64,000 nt of DNA from Lacihabitans sp. CCS-44 (GTDB taxonomy: Bacteria > Bacteroidota > Bacteroidia > Cytophagales > Spirosomataceae). Of the stretch, positions 34,984 to 43,217 are shown piece by piece. The DNA lies in the NCBI RefSeq assembly GCF_024343735.1, contig NZ_RJUE01000062.1, positions 62,001 to 126,000 on the forward strand, in the 5' to 3' direction. Under the pieces are notes generated by a model, which did no database searches, was not told where the DNA came from, and was given only the letters and a program-made list of their open reading frames with translations. The translations under genes and the position numbers were made by a program. Numbering within the stretch: position 1 is the first letter of the stretch; every line of letters starts with the position of its first letter.

Positions 34984-35525
34984 ACATTTATATTATTGCT
35001 GGCCCTCCAGGCATTGGCAAAAGCACTAGTGGGTACCGATTTATACCCGAAAACGTCCCAATTATCGATCAGGATTTGGCTGCAAATCATTACAAGAAAG
35101 AAGGTTTTGGCGATTATCAAAACCTAGCTACTTTAAAAAGCAACCAGCAGATTAAAGATTTTTTATTTTCCAACCATGATTTTGCACTTGAACTAAATCT
35201 AGGATTTCCTTCCCACTACGAATACTTAAAATCGATTGCTAAATTTAATCCACAAAATAAAGTTCATTTAATCTTGTTTTATACCGAAAATATTGAATTT
35301 TGTTTAATTAGGGCTGAAACAAGGTTTAAAAATGGTGGACACTTAGTTAAACCTGAGATTGTATCTGAAATGTTTAAGGAAACTATTCCGCTTCTGAAAG
35401 CCAATTTAACAATTTTCACCACTTTCCGATTTGTTAATATTTCGAATACTGAAATTGAGGAAGTTAGCCCAAATAAAATCCCAAATTACTTAAAAGAGGA
35501 AGATTTGGCAAAGTTAATTTCTTAA
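34980..35525 (+). CDS. Zeta-toxin-like P-loop kinase
   Basis: A 181-residue protein beginning with strand IYIIAGPPGIGKST, a Walker A motif with GPPGIGKST at residues 8-16, followed by VPIIDQDLAANHY (the Asp expected in zeta-like kinases after the first strand-helix) and later RAETRFKNGGHLVKPEIVSE, matching the Arg-rich GGH segment of zeta toxins and bacterial UDP-N-acetylglucosamine kinases. Zeta toxins phosphorylate UDP-N-acetylglucosamine and block cell-wall synthesis. Family length is near normal for the short chromosomal type. Paired with the small upstream gene it looks like a complete toxin-antitoxin module. Confidence 0.78.
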   Translation: MNIYIIAGPPGIGKSTSGYRFIPENVPIIDQDLAANHYKKEGFGDYQNLATLKSNQQIKDFLFSNHDFALELNLGFPSHYEYLKSIAKFNPQNKVHLILFYTENIEFCLIRAETRFKNGGHLVKPEIVSEMFKETIPLLKANLTIFTTFRFVNISNTEIEEVSPNKIPNYLKEEDLAKLIS

Positions 35526-35625
35526 CATCTTTCTCAAACTTACATTTCTTAACCTAGTTTAAGGGTAGAACCAAAACACTAGACCTAATTTTGCATCATT
35601 ATTTTAACATTTAATTTTGCAAAAC

Positions 35626-36150
35626 ATGAAAAAGATTTTAGTAGCCCTATTAATGCTGGTAGGAGCAACAACTGCAACAAATGCTCAAAGTTCAATTGAC
35701 GAAACAATCAAAGAATGGGAAAGAGCCAAAGCCTACACCAAAGAATATTTAGACGCCATGCCGGCCGACAAATATACTCTGAAACCTACGCCGGAAATGC
35801 GTTCGTTTGCTCAGCAAATGTTGCATTTTACAGATGCTAATTATGGGTTTATCTCAGCAGCGACAGGCATTGCAAGTCCAATTGGACAAGGCGAATCTGA
35901 AAAAAGCACGGATGTTTCGAAAGAAAATGTTACCAAATTAGTTCTGGCGGGCTACGATTTTGCCATCAACAGCATCAAAACTTTGAACCAGACTCAATTG
36001 GCCGAGAATGTTAAACTCTTTGGCAGATTCGAAATGACCAAGGGAACGGCGATAGCCAAAGCATTCGAACACCAAACCCATCACCGTGGTCAAACAACGG
36101 TTTATATACGTTTGGCTGGTGCAACACCCCCTCAGGAAAAATTGTTTTAA
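35626..36150 (+). CDS. Exported DinB-family protein
   Basis: A 174-residue protein starting at the ATG 35626 with a signal peptide ending at TNAQ; an upstream TTG is less likely. The DinB four-helix fold shows the metal-binding His pattern: His in SFAQQMLHFTDANY and the HxxxH-like EHQTHHRGQTTVYIRLAG at the C-terminus. Exported DinB proteins are common in Bacteroidota and may act as thiol-dependent transferases; the activity here is unknown. A -7-like TAATTTTG is at 35586-35593. Confidence 0.88.
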   Translation: MKKILVALLMLVGATTATNAQSSIDETIKEWERAKAYTKEYLDAMPADKYTLKPTPEMRSFAQQMLHFTDANYGFISAATGIASPIGQGESEKSTDVSKENVTKLVLAGYDFAINSIKTLNQTQLAENVKLFGRFEMTKGTAIAKAFEHQTHHRGQTTVYIRLAGATPPQEKLF

Positions 36151-36230
36151 TAGATTTAGTCAATACAGCCACGAATTCAGGAATGGATAATATATCTAAT
36201 TATGGATTCGTGGCTTTTATAATTTTAAAA

Positions 36231-36974
36231 ATGAAAAAATACATTTCAATAGCATTCTTAAGCTTTCTTAGTATTGAAAGTTTCGGACAAAATCTAAAGT
36301 TCGGTAAACAAACCTTTGAATTGCATAATGTTACGGGCTCTATAATTGAGTTTCAAGGTAAAAAAGTCTTGAAAATTGAGCGTGATTTAAAAGCCCTACC
36401 ATTTGATGAAAAAAACTTGGAAACCACCGTTGATGATCGCCACTATGCTCGGCTTTTGGGAATAGATGATTTTGAAAACGGAACTATCGAAATAAAAATG
36501 TATAGTCAAATCCAAAATCCATCGCCATATGCTCCAGCGGCTGGTTTTATAGGTTTGTATTATAGAATTGCAGCAGATGATTCAGCTTGGGAATCAATTT
36601 ATTTACGCCCAAAAGTAGGAAGAATCAATAACCAAATGGCAAGAAACCATGCTGTACAATATTTTGCCTATCCTGATTACAAATTTCAAACTTTGAGAGA
36701 CAAATTCCCTGCAGGGTCATACGAAGGTTCCGCTCCCGTGATGCTGAATGAGTGGATTACGATGCGTTTAGAAATAAATGGAGAAACAGCAGAAATGTTC
36801 ATCAACGATTTGAAATATTCTTCATTTATCGTCAATAAAATGTTGGGTAAAAACAAGAAAGGCTACATTGGCTTGTATGTAGATATTGCTACAACAGGTT
36901 ATTTTAAAGATTTGAAAGTAACGAAACGTGCTTTAAAAGTTAAGAAAGAAGGAGGAAAAGTAGGTGATATTTGA
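36231..36974 (+). CDS. Secreted concanavalin-like (LamG/DUF1080-like) protein, copy 1
   Basis: A 247-residue protein from the ATG at 36231, which opens a signal peptide ending at ESFGQ; the frame is open 16 codons upstream. The fold pattern is a beta-sandwich: FENGTIEIKMYSQ, AAGFIGLYYRIAADD, WESIYLRPKVGRIN, HAVQYFAYPDYKF, NEWITMRLEINGETAEMFIN and GYIGLYVDIATTGYFKDLKV. It is a paralogue of the protein at 45444-46112 (shared IYxRP, R-N-H-x-x-Q-Y-F-A and NEWITMR segments). The two copies bracket the CoA-thioester cluster. Laminin-G-like sandwiches bind or cleave sugars; no catalytic site is evident. A bidirectional terminator follows. Confidence 0.8.
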   Translation: MKKYISIAFLSFLSIESFGQNLKFGKQTFELHNVTGSIIEFQGKKVLKIERDLKALPFDEKNLETTVDDRHYARLLGIDDFENGTIEIKMYSQIQNPSPYAPAAGFIGLYYRIAADDSAWESIYLRPKVGRINNQMARNHAVQYFAYPDYKFQTLRDKFPAGSYEGSAPVMLNEWITMRLEINGETAEMFINDLKYSSFIVNKMLGKNKKGYIGLYVDIATTGYFKDLKVTKRALKVKKEGGKVGDI

Positions 36975-36989
36975 AAGGTTTTGTTCGAC

Positions 36990-37027
36990 AAAATGAGTAG
37001 CTAAATTCTGATTTAGCTACTCATTTT
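36990..37027. terminator. Bidirectional terminator
   Basis: AAAATGAGTAGCTAAA (36990-37005) pairs perfectly with TTTAGCTACTCATTTT (37012-37027) around a 6-base loop. It lies between the convergent genes ending at 36974 and 37017, and the right arm includes the stop codon and last residues of the minus-strand gene. Confidence 0.9.
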
Positions 37028-37592
37028 CATTAATAGCCTTTCCAATTATTTCACGAGAATCATTCGCTGAAATCGGCCTTACTACACGTTCTGTAACTTT
37101 CCAGCCTTCAATAGTTCGCACAAGTGTATATTTGTTAATTGTAACCTGATAAATTGAAAAGCCTGGCGAAACGCCCTTACCAGCAAGTTTTACATGAGAA
37201 GCAGCCGAATCAGGCATTACAATCAGTAGGTAGCCCGTGGCAACAGCACTATCACCAGTGAGTTTGATATGAGGAAGCATTGCTAAATGTGTCATTCCTG
37301 CTTTAATGGCTTCTTTTTGCTCTGGAGCATTTATAATTTTCAAGATTTGTTCACGCCCTTTATCTTGTTTTGTTCCTCGGTCAAAAGTGGCGTCTTCGGT
37401 AAACATTTTTTTCCAATACGCTTCCGATGCAACATCAGAACTAAAAGCAGACCCTGCCAAAAGATTTAAAATTTCGAGACGGTCTTCTGCGGCTTTGATA
37501 CGGTCTATTAATAGTTTTTGTTGAAAATTATTTCGAGAACAAGCCATCAATCCGATGATAATAAAAATTGTAAATACAAATTTAAATTTCAT
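37017..37592 (-). CDS. NTF2/SnoaL-like lipoprotein
   Basis: A 191-residue protein from the ATG at 37592, with a lipoprotein leader IIGLMACSRNN (Cys about 18). The SnoaL_4/NTF2-like domain covers the rest: RIKAAEDRLEILNLLAGSAF, YWKKMFTEDATFDRGT, GREQILKIINAP, HLAMLPHIKLTGDSAVATGY and the closing TLVRTIEGWKVTERVVRPI. Homologous folds include ketosteroid isomerase and polyketide cyclases. It is the last gene of the leftward hydratase - CaiB - SDR - NTF2 unit, so it may bind or isomerise an intermediate of that pathway. Confidence 0.82.
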   Translation of the reverse strand: MKFKFVFTIFIIIGLMACSRNNFQQKLLIDRIKAAEDRLEILNLLAGSAFSSDVASEAYWKKMFTEDATFDRGTKQDKGREQILKIINAPEQKEAIKAGMTHLAMLPHIKLTGDSAVATGYLLIVMPDSAASHVKLAGKGVSPGFSIYQVTINKYTLVRTIEGWKVTERVVRPISANDSREIIGKAINENE

Positions 37593-37620
37593 CCTAAGGT
37601 ATTTATCAAATTTATAAAAC

Positions 37621-37655
37621 ATAACTCATCGCTCATAATTCATATTTCATCATTC
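37621..37655. repeat. ATAACTCATCGC repeat words between SDR and NTF2 genes
   Basis: ATAACTCATCGCTCATAATTCATATTTCATCATTCA words fill the gap between the SDR stop and the NTF2 gene start. They are the reverse complement of the ATGAGTTATGAATGATGAG family seen at 12.7, 41.2 and 44.5 kb. Confidence 0.55.
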
Positions 37656-37657
37656 AA

Positions 37658-38452
37658 TTAGTGAATATGTATGCCCCCATTTACATCAATCGTAGCACCC
37701 GTTACAAAACCAGACAAATCAGATGCTAAAAACAGGCAAGCACCTGCCAATTCGGAGGTTTTACCGACACGTTTAAGGGGTATTCCCGCAATTACGTTAT
37801 CCAATTGTTCGGCAGAAAGTCCGTCCAGCATGGGTGTTTCTATCATGGCTGGGCAAATAACATTGGCTCGGATATTCATCGGTGCAAATTCTCGGGCAAT
37901 AGATTTTGTTAAACTTATTACGCCACCTTTTGAGGCTGCATAATGTGAGCCTCCCACCAATCCGCCACCACGTTGACCTGCCAAAGAAGCCAAATTGACA
38001 ATAACTCCTGCTTGTTTTTCTACAAACACTTTCAGCACAGATTTACAAATATTGAAAGTGCCTTTTAGGTTTACATCCATTATTAAATCATAATCTGCCT
38101 CAGAAATAGATAGCATTCCTTCTGATTTTACAATGCCTGCACAGTTTACCAAGCAATCAATCGTGCCGAAATGTGAAATAACTTTTTGAATAGCATCATC
38201 GCAAGAATCTGTACTTCTTACATCACATTGAAGACAAACAATTTCTGTTTTTTTGCCGATTTGTGTTTCAATTTGATTAATTAAATCATTGGCAATCTGC
38301 TCGTTCATTGCCAAATCCAAAATAATTAATTTCGCCCCATGTGCAGCAAAAAGTTCTGCTGTTCCATATCCGATACTTCTGATTGATGCCGCACCTGTTA
38401 TGACACAAACTTTGTTTTCGAGTTGAAGATGTGGATATTTATTGTTTTTCAT
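37658..38452 (-). CDS. Short-chain dehydrogenase/reductase (SDR)
   Basis: A 264-residue classical SDR. The cofactor motif VCVITGAASIRSIGYGTAEL is a stretched TGxxxGxG. CLVNCAGIVKSEG corresponds to NNAG, VIVNLASLAGQRGG holds the catalytic Ser region, and HYAASKGGVISLTKSIAREF has the YxxxK motif. The C-terminal SGFVTGATIDVNGGIHI is typical. It oxidises a secondary alcohol or reduces a ketone with NAD(P). Its start overlaps the end of the CaiB-type CoA-transferase gene by 14 bases, showing translational coupling. Confidence 0.93.
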   Translation of the reverse strand: MKNNKYPHLQLENKVCVITGAASIRSIGYGTAELFAAHGAKLIILDLAMNEQIANDLINQIETQIGKKTEIVCLQCDVRSTDSCDDAIQKVISHFGTIDCLVNCAGIVKSEGMLSISEADYDLIMDVNLKGTFNICKSVLKVFVEKQAGVIVNLASLAGQRGGGLVGGSHYAASKGGVISLTKSIAREFAPMNIRANVICPAMIETPMLDGLSAEQLDNVIAGIPLKRVGKTSELAGACLFLASDLSGFVTGATIDVNGGIHIH

Positions 38453-39644
38453 AAATTTTGGCAGCTTTTTCGGTCGTAAATGTTTCTATTTCATTTTTAT
38501 TGAATCCTAAATCTTTCAGAATCTCCTCGGTATCCCAACCATTCGGAACTGAGGCAAAACGTGCAGAAGGATATTGCCCATCAACTTGAATAGTTGAGCG
38601 AATCACTGCCGTTTTTCCTTCTGTGGGGTGATTTTCAAAATTAATCAGTTCGACGGCTTTCAAATGCAGGTCATTTGTCAATGTTTCGAGGGTATGGCAA
38701 GGCATAGCTGGTAAATCAACTTCTCTAAAAACCTTGAGCCATTCATCAGTAGTTTTGTTTTCCAAAGCTGCTCCACGAATCTCAAACCATTCCGATACGT
38801 ATTTTGCCCTGCTTGCGACTGTCATAAATCGCTCATCTTCAATTAGTTCTTCCCTATTTGTTACTTTCAAAAAAGCTTTTACTTGTGTGTCGGTATTGAT
38901 TGTAAATGAAATAAAACCATCCTTTGCTTTAACAGGCTGATTATGAGGACTAAGCAGGCGAAGGTCACCCGCTGGACCAACGGAAGGCTCAAAACTTTGT
39001 TGTGCCAAATGTTCTTGCAATACAAAAGATGCCATGGTTTCAAACATCGGAATCTCCAAACTGGCACCGATTCCCGTATTTTGTTTTTGCATCAAAGCTG
39101 CCATAACTGCCCCTGCCGTGATTTCGCCAACCACGTGATCGCATATCAACATTGGCACATAAGAAGGTTTCCCATCACGAGCCAAGGCAAGCCCAGCCAT
39201 ACCCGAAGCACCTTGCAAAACGCTATCGTAAGTGGGTAGTCCCGAATAGGGGCCATCTGTGCCATAGCCAGTTATGAGGCAATATATTTTTTCGGGATAT
39301 TTAGTTCTTATGGTCACTGAATCTAAGCCCAAACGCTCCAAAGCATCGGGTCGCATATTGGCAACAATCACATCGGCCCAAGCTATTAATTTTTGAATAA
39401 TTTCTTTTCCGCCTTCTTTTTTAAGGTCGAGACAAATGTTCTTTTTGCCTCGATTGAGATGCAAATACGCTCCCGAATGTTGCCCCGTTGGAGACATTCC
39501 ACCCAAACCACGCATCAAATCGCCCGCAGGATTTTCAACTTTAATAATATCAGCACCGTATTGTCCCAATCGCCATGTGGCCACTGGGCCGACCACAACG
39601 GAGGTGAGGTCGAGTATTTTTATATTTTTTAAAGGCTCAAACAT
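38439..39644 (-). CDS. CaiB/BaiF-family CoA-transferase (type III)
   Basis: A 401-residue family III CoA-transferase. The ATG at 39644 is chosen over a TTG two codons earlier. Landmarks are the N-terminal LDLTSVVVGPVATWRLGQYG, ADIIKVENPAGDLMRG, NRGKKNICLDLKKEGGKE, ADVIVANMRPDALERLGL and CLITGYGTDGPYSGLPTYDS, whose Asp (in YDS) is the expected catalytic residue. It transfers CoA between carboxylic acids to activate the pathway substrate. It lies downstream of the hotdog hydratase gene across a repeat-filled gap and is coupled to the SDR gene. Confidence 0.93.
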   Translation of the reverse strand: MFEPLKNIKILDLTSVVVGPVATWRLGQYGADIIKVENPAGDLMRGLGGMSPTGQHSGAYLHLNRGKKNICLDLKKEGGKEIIQKLIAWADVIVANMRPDALERLGLDSVTIRTKYPEKIYCLITGYGTDGPYSGLPTYDSVLQGASGMAGLALARDGKPSYVPMLICDHVVGEITAGAVMAALMQKQNTGIGASLEIPMFETMASFVLQEHLAQQSFEPSVGPAGDLRLLSPHNQPVKAKDGFISFTINTDTQVKAFLKVTNREELIEDERFMTVASRAKYVSEWFEIRGAALENKTTDEWLKVFREVDLPAMPCHTLETLTNDLHLKAVELINFENHPTEGKTAVIRSTIQVDGQYPSARFASVPNGWDTEEILKDLGFNKNEIETFTTEKAAKIYEKQ

Positions 39645-39647
39645 ATT

Positions 39648-39828
39648 CAATTAGGAATTATTTAATTAGGAATTAGGAATGAATAATTAGTAATCTTAGA
39701 ATTAGGGAAGTTCGATTATGAGTCATATTACCTAGAAATTTTCATTAGGGAAATAGTCAATTTCAGGAAACTAATGACTGCAATAATTCTTTTTGATTCC
39801 TAATTCCTAATTATTCAGTCCTAATTCC
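39648..39828. repeat. TTAGGAATTAGGAAT repeats around the hydratase/CaiB gap
   Basis: Iterated AATTAGGAATTA / TTAGGAATTAGGAATGA words occupy 39648-39692. Inverse copies (GATTCCTAATTCCTAATTA) occupy 39795-39828 and run into the 3' end of the hydratase gene, supplying its TAG stop codon. The gap of 162 bases holds no other feature. The two blocks are inverted relative to each other and could pair. Confidence 0.65.
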
Positions 39829-40649
39829 ATTACTACTGCTAATTCATTTTTATTATCAAAAACTTTCAACTCTCTTTCTTCAAAACTGATTGTTAAAGGT
39901 CGATTGCTATACAATGGAACCAGATGTTTTACTTTAATTTCAGATAAGTTCAATTTCAATTCATTTCGAACAAATTCCGTCATTAATAAAGTTGCTAAAC
40001 CGCCATTTACAACCAAATCGGGCAATCCTTCAATATTCTGAGCGTAATTTCTATCTAAATGAATTTTATGAGAATTAAATCCCAAAGCAGAATATTGGAA
40101 TAAGAGTGTTTCGTCAGGAATAATTGAATAATTAGGAATTAGGAATGACAAGATAGGAATACTTGGCTCAGGTGGAGTAAAACTCCCAATTCCTAATTCC
40201 TCATTCGTAATTGGCTTCAAAATATACGTTTGTGTTTCCACAATAGCTGGCTTTTCTTCTGAAAGGGGTCGTAACTCGTGTTGAATTGTAACGATCGCCA
40301 TTCGCCCATTTGCGGTAGTTTTTTCTCTAATCTCTTTTATAAAACTGTTTTTTTCTACAACTGAACCAATCAGAATATCACCGTTATATGCAACCGTTCT
40401 GCCGCCCAAAAGTAGTCTTGGTAAGCCAAGGTCAGGAATTGACACACCCAAACCGGGAAATCCGTCCGCTCGTAATTCAGATTTTCGAGTCTGTCCACCC
40501 AACATAAAAAAGTGCCACCCTTTCGGAAGAATATCACCTTCTGAAAATGTTTGAGTATCTAAATCCAACATAGCAGCCACACGACGTGCCATGGTCAGAC
40601 TGCATATTTCGTTTGATTTTATGGGTGTTTCTATTTCGTATTCAGGCAT
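39807..40649 (-). CDS. Double-hotdog acyl-CoA hydratase (MaoC/FAS1-like type)
   Basis: A 280-residue protein with two hotdog halves. The N-terminal half (about 1-145) includes LPKGWHFFMLGGQTRKSELR and RTVAYNGDILIGSVVEK. The C-terminal half (about 185-280) starts with LLFQYSALGFNSHKIHLDRN, the catalytic-type motif of MaoC-like hydratases (His in NSHKIH), and continues LPDLVVNGGLATLLM. It resembles mesaconyl/itaconyl-CoA hydratases and HTD2-type dehydratases. The linker NEELGIGSFTPPEPSIPILS is encoded by a 77-base segment (40130-40206) bounded by inverted TTAGGAATTAGGAAT repeats; the last residues are also repeat-derived. It heads the leftward CaiB/SDR/NTF2 unit. Confidence 0.82.
   Translation of the reverse strand: MPEYEIETPIKSNEICSLTMARRVAAMLDLDTQTFSEGDILPKGWHFFMLGGQTRKSELRADGFPGLGVSIPDLGLPRLLLGGRTVAYNGDILIGSVVEKNSFIKEIREKTTANGRMAIVTIQHELRPLSEEKPAIVETQTYILKPITNEELGIGSFTPPEPSIPILSFLIPNYSIIPDETLLFQYSALGFNSHKIHLDRNYAQNIEGLPDLVVNGGLATLLMTEFVRNELKLNLSEIKVKHLVPLYSNRPLTISFEERELKVFDNKNELAVVMELGLNN
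40130..40206. repeat. Inverted-repeat element inside the hydratase gene
   Basis: ATTAGGAATTAGGAATGA (40131-40148) and the near-complement CAATTCCTAATTCCTCATTC (40187-40206) bound a 77-base segment in the coding region; 16 of 17 core positions pair. The reading frame passes through it. The words are the same as in the intergenic copies at 39648-39828 and 2928-2952. Confidence 0.7.
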
Positions 40650-40703
40650 ATATGAATGTGATTACTGATATAATTTCTAACAAAAGTATAATTATATTTT
40701 TAT

Positions 40704-40725
40704 ATATGAAAATATACTTTCATAT
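40704..40725. promoter_or_regulatory. Candidate operator between hydratase and VOC genes
   Basis: ATATGAAA (40704-40711) and TTTCATAT (40718-40725) form an 8-base inverted repeat with a 6-base spacer in the divergent promoter region of the cluster. A further ATATATGAAA overlaps the VOC start codon. An IclR-type regulator gene lies downstream, so this is a plausible binding site; evidence is positional only. Confidence 0.4.
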
Positions 40726-40754
40726 TTGCAATATCATTTTTACTATTTCAATAT

Positions 40755-41171
40755 ATGAAACTTAAATACCATCATACCAATTTTTGCACAGAGGATGTGC
40801 CAAGATTATCAAATTTTTATAAAACAGTATTTGACTTGAAACAAATCCAAGATGAGGAACATGGATTTACAAGTACAGATACTGTAAATCGCTACGAAGG
40901 ACAAGTCGAATTCTTAACAGACGGAGAAGTTGAATTTCATATTGCCATTAAAGACCACAATACGGGATTTCGCCAAAACATGCCAATTAATCCCATGCAA
41001 AGAGGACATTACTGTTTTAGAACGGATGACATTGAAGGTTTTAAAAAGAAATTAGATACTTTAGATATTCCTTACGCAGACTATGGTAAATGGGCTCTGA
41101 AAGGTTGGTATCAGATATTTTTTCATGATCCAGACGGAAATATTATTGAGGTGCACCAGATAGGAATGTAA
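40755..41171 (+). CDS. VOC-family (glyoxalase-fold) protein
   Basis: A 138-residue vicinal-oxygen-chelate protein: two beta-alpha-beta-beta-beta units, LKYHHTNFCTEDVPRLSNFY with a metal-ligand His at the start, EFHIAIKDHNTG, then GHYCFRTDDIEGFKKKL and FFHDPDGNIIEVHQIG with the C-terminal Glu ligand. Such proteins are glyoxalases, epimerases or dioxygenases; methylmalonyl-CoA epimerase has the same fold, which would suit the CoA-ester setting. The precise reaction is not visible. It diverges from the hydratase/CaiB genes and precedes the IclR regulator. Confidence 0.85.
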   Translation: MKLKYHHTNFCTEDVPRLSNFYKTVFDLKQIQDEEHGFTSTDTVNRYEGQVEFLTDGEVEFHIAIKDHNTGFRQNMPINPMQRGHYCFRTDDIEGFKKKLDTLDIPYADYGKWALKGWYQIFFHDPDGNIIEVHQIGM

Positions 41172-41176
41172 GAAGC

Positions 41177-41205
41177 GATGAACGATGAGTTATGAATGAT
41201 GAGTA
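41177..41205. repeat. ATGAGTTATGAATGATGAG words
   Basis: GATGAACGATGAGTTATGA and ATGATGAGTA words lie just after the VOC stop codon. They belong to the same family as the elements at 12653-12728 and 44484-44533. The rest of the gap to the IclR gene is plain A/T-rich DNA. Confidence 0.55.
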
Positions 41206-41283
41206 TTTTTGTTTAACAAATAAATAAGTTCAAACAAATTAGCTTTAAAGATTCACTTTATTGCTTTTTCATTTATTGTAAAT

Positions 41284-42048
41284 ATGAAAGATAAGGAAGA
41301 AATTGCGTATTCAGCACCTGCCCTCGAAAAGGGACTTGATATTTTAGAATTACTTAGTAGGTCAGAGAATGGTTTGACCCAGCAAGAAATAGCTGCTCAA
41401 TTGGACAGGAAATTAGGTGAAATTTATAGAATGCTTAATTGCTTGGTGGAGCGTAATTATGTGGCTAATGTTGGCAATACCTATACAATTACCTCAAAGT
41501 TATTTCAATTATCGCATTTTCACCCGCCTACCTATCGCTTATTGACGGAGGCTTTACCTATTATGGAAGGCTTATCAAGACAAATTTCTTTTCCTTGCGA
41601 TTTGAGGGTTTATAACAATGGTTCGCTAACAGTAATTGCGTCCATTCAGCCACCCAATGGTCTTGGATTTATGACAAGAGTGGGTTCTGAAATTGAAGTT
41701 GCTCCTTCGGCATCTGGTTTGGTTTTATTGGCTTTTCAAGATTCAATTATTAAAGAAATTAGAATCAAAGAGAGCCTTCCAAATAAATCAGAAGCTGAAA
41801 TTGTGGCTTTCCGTAATAGCTTAAAAGAAGTTGTTGAAAAAGGTTTTGCTTCAATCAAAAGTAAACAATTTGCTGGGCTTCACGCCATTTCGTTTCCCAT
41901 TCTGGACATGAATGGAAATGCCGTAGCTGCCATAACAGTTCCAATGTTAGCTCGAATTGATGGAACAAATCAATTTACAGAACAACAAGTTGAAGAAGTG
42001 TTAAGAGAAAGTGTTTCAAATCTGAGTAGTAAAATTGCAAAAGTTTAA
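41284..42048 (+). CDS. IclR-family transcriptional regulator
   Basis: A 254-residue regulator with an N-terminal winged helix (about 10-70: ALEKGLDILELLSRSENGLT, QQEIAAQLDRKLGEIYRMLN) and a C-terminal IclR effector domain (about 80-250: YRLLTEALPIMEGLSRQISF, VASIQPPNGLGFMTRVGSEI, HAISFPILDMNGNAVAAITV). IclR proteins control catabolic gene clusters in response to pathway acids. It sits centrally in the CoA-ester cluster and is the natural regulator of both divergent arms. Confidence 0.93.
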   Translation: MKDKEEIAYSAPALEKGLDILELLSRSENGLTQQEIAAQLDRKLGEIYRMLNCLVERNYVANVGNTYTITSKLFQLSHFHPPTYRLLTEALPIMEGLSRQISFPCDLRVYNNGSLTVIASIQPPNGLGFMTRVGSEIEVAPSASGLVLLAFQDSIIKEIRIKESLPNKSEAEIVAFRNSLKEVVEKGFASIKSKQFAGLHAISFPILDMNGNAVAAITVPMLARIDGTNQFTEQQVEEVLRESVSNLSSKIAKV

Positions 42049-42087
42049 ATAAAAATACCCTATTTAAAAATCAACATTGTACCTACT

Positions 42088-43158
42088 ATGAACAATTTAT
42101 ACAAATTATTACTTGTAAGTTCTGCTATTTTAGGGCTTTTAGCAATAGGAATGTTGATTTTTGGTGGTGGTTTATTGGCAATGGGGCCTTTTGTTCTCGG
42201 CTCTCTTGTATGTTTGGCAATTGGAGGGAAAAGTGTTCCAATCCTTAATCAAATGTCATTTACTATTTGGGTATTGGCAGCGGTTTCAGTTGGTCTCTTT
42301 TATCCTCAATATTTTCAAAAAATAGGTGATTTTAAATTTACTGGCTTTATCGTTCCATTGATTCAGATAATCATGTTTACGATGGGTACTGAGATGAGCC
42401 TGAAAGATTTTGAAGGAGTTATTAAAACCCCAAAGGCTGTGTTGATTGGTTTGGTAAGTCACTTTACAATAATGCCCTTGGTGGGCGTTACTTTGGCAAA
42501 AACCTTCGGATTTCCGCCCGAAATAGCTGCTGGTGTAATATTGATGGGTTCTGTACCAAGCGGAGTAACTTCAAATGTTTTAGCATTTATCGCCAAAGCA
42601 AATATGCCTTTGTCGGTTACAATTGCTGCGATTTCTACGCTTGTAGCACCGTTTATGACTCCATTATTGATGAAATTATTGGCTGGTCAATACGTGGCAA
42701 TTGATTTGCAGGCAATGATGCTTCATGTAGCCGAAATCATCATTTTACCTATAATATTGGGTTTAATTGTCAATAAATTCCTTAGAAAAGGGGTAAAATG
42801 GTTACAAAACTTATTACCAAAAATTTCAATGTTGGGTGTCCTGATGATGATGATTGTTATTGTTTCATCGGGTAGAGATTCTTTATTACAAATCGGTCCA
42901 TTGCTATTTTTATCGGGAATCATTCACCATACAATTGGCTATTTATTAGGCTATTGGAGCGGAAGATTTATGGGTTTGGATGAAGCTTCTTGCCGTACAA
43001 TTTCGTTGGAAGTAGGTATGCAAAATGGCGGACTTGCTTCTGGAATTGCCTTACAAATGGGTAAAATAGCAACCGTTGGTTTGGCATCCGTCATTGCAGT
43101 GCCTTGGATGACTATTTCCGGGTCGATGTTATCTAATTGGTGGAGGGAGAAGGAATAA
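42088..43158 (+). CDS. Bile acid:sodium symporter (BASS) family transporter
   Basis: A 356-residue polytopic inner-membrane protein with about ten helices. Family marks are GFIVPLIQIIMFTMGTEMSL, the first core segment AAGVILMGSVPSGVTSNVLA (GS-P-SG-SN pattern of the sodium site), and the second core segment RTISLEVGMQNGGLASGIAL (E-GMQN motif). BASS proteins use the sodium gradient to import organic acids such as bile acids, pyruvate or other carboxylates. In this cluster it is the likely importer of the carboxylic acid that the CoA-transferase activates. Confidence 0.92.
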   Translation: MNNLYKLLLVSSAILGLLAIGMLIFGGGLLAMGPFVLGSLVCLAIGGKSVPILNQMSFTIWVLAAVSVGLFYPQYFQKIGDFKFTGFIVPLIQIIMFTMGTEMSLKDFEGVIKTPKAVLIGLVSHFTIMPLVGVTLAKTFGFPPEIAAGVILMGSVPSGVTSNVLAFIAKANMPLSVTIAAISTLVAPFMTPLLMKLLAGQYVAIDLQAMMLHVAEIIILPIILGLIVNKFLRKGVKWLQNLLPKISMLGVLMMMIVIVSSGRDSLLQIGPLLFLSGIIHHTIGYLLGYWSGRFMGLDEASCRTISLEVGMQNGGLASGIALQMGKIATVGLASVIAVPWMTISGSMLSNWWREKE

Positions 43159-43217
43159 TTATGAAATATGAGATATTAATTATGAGATTAGATAATATAA
43201 ATTTTGAATTAGATAAT

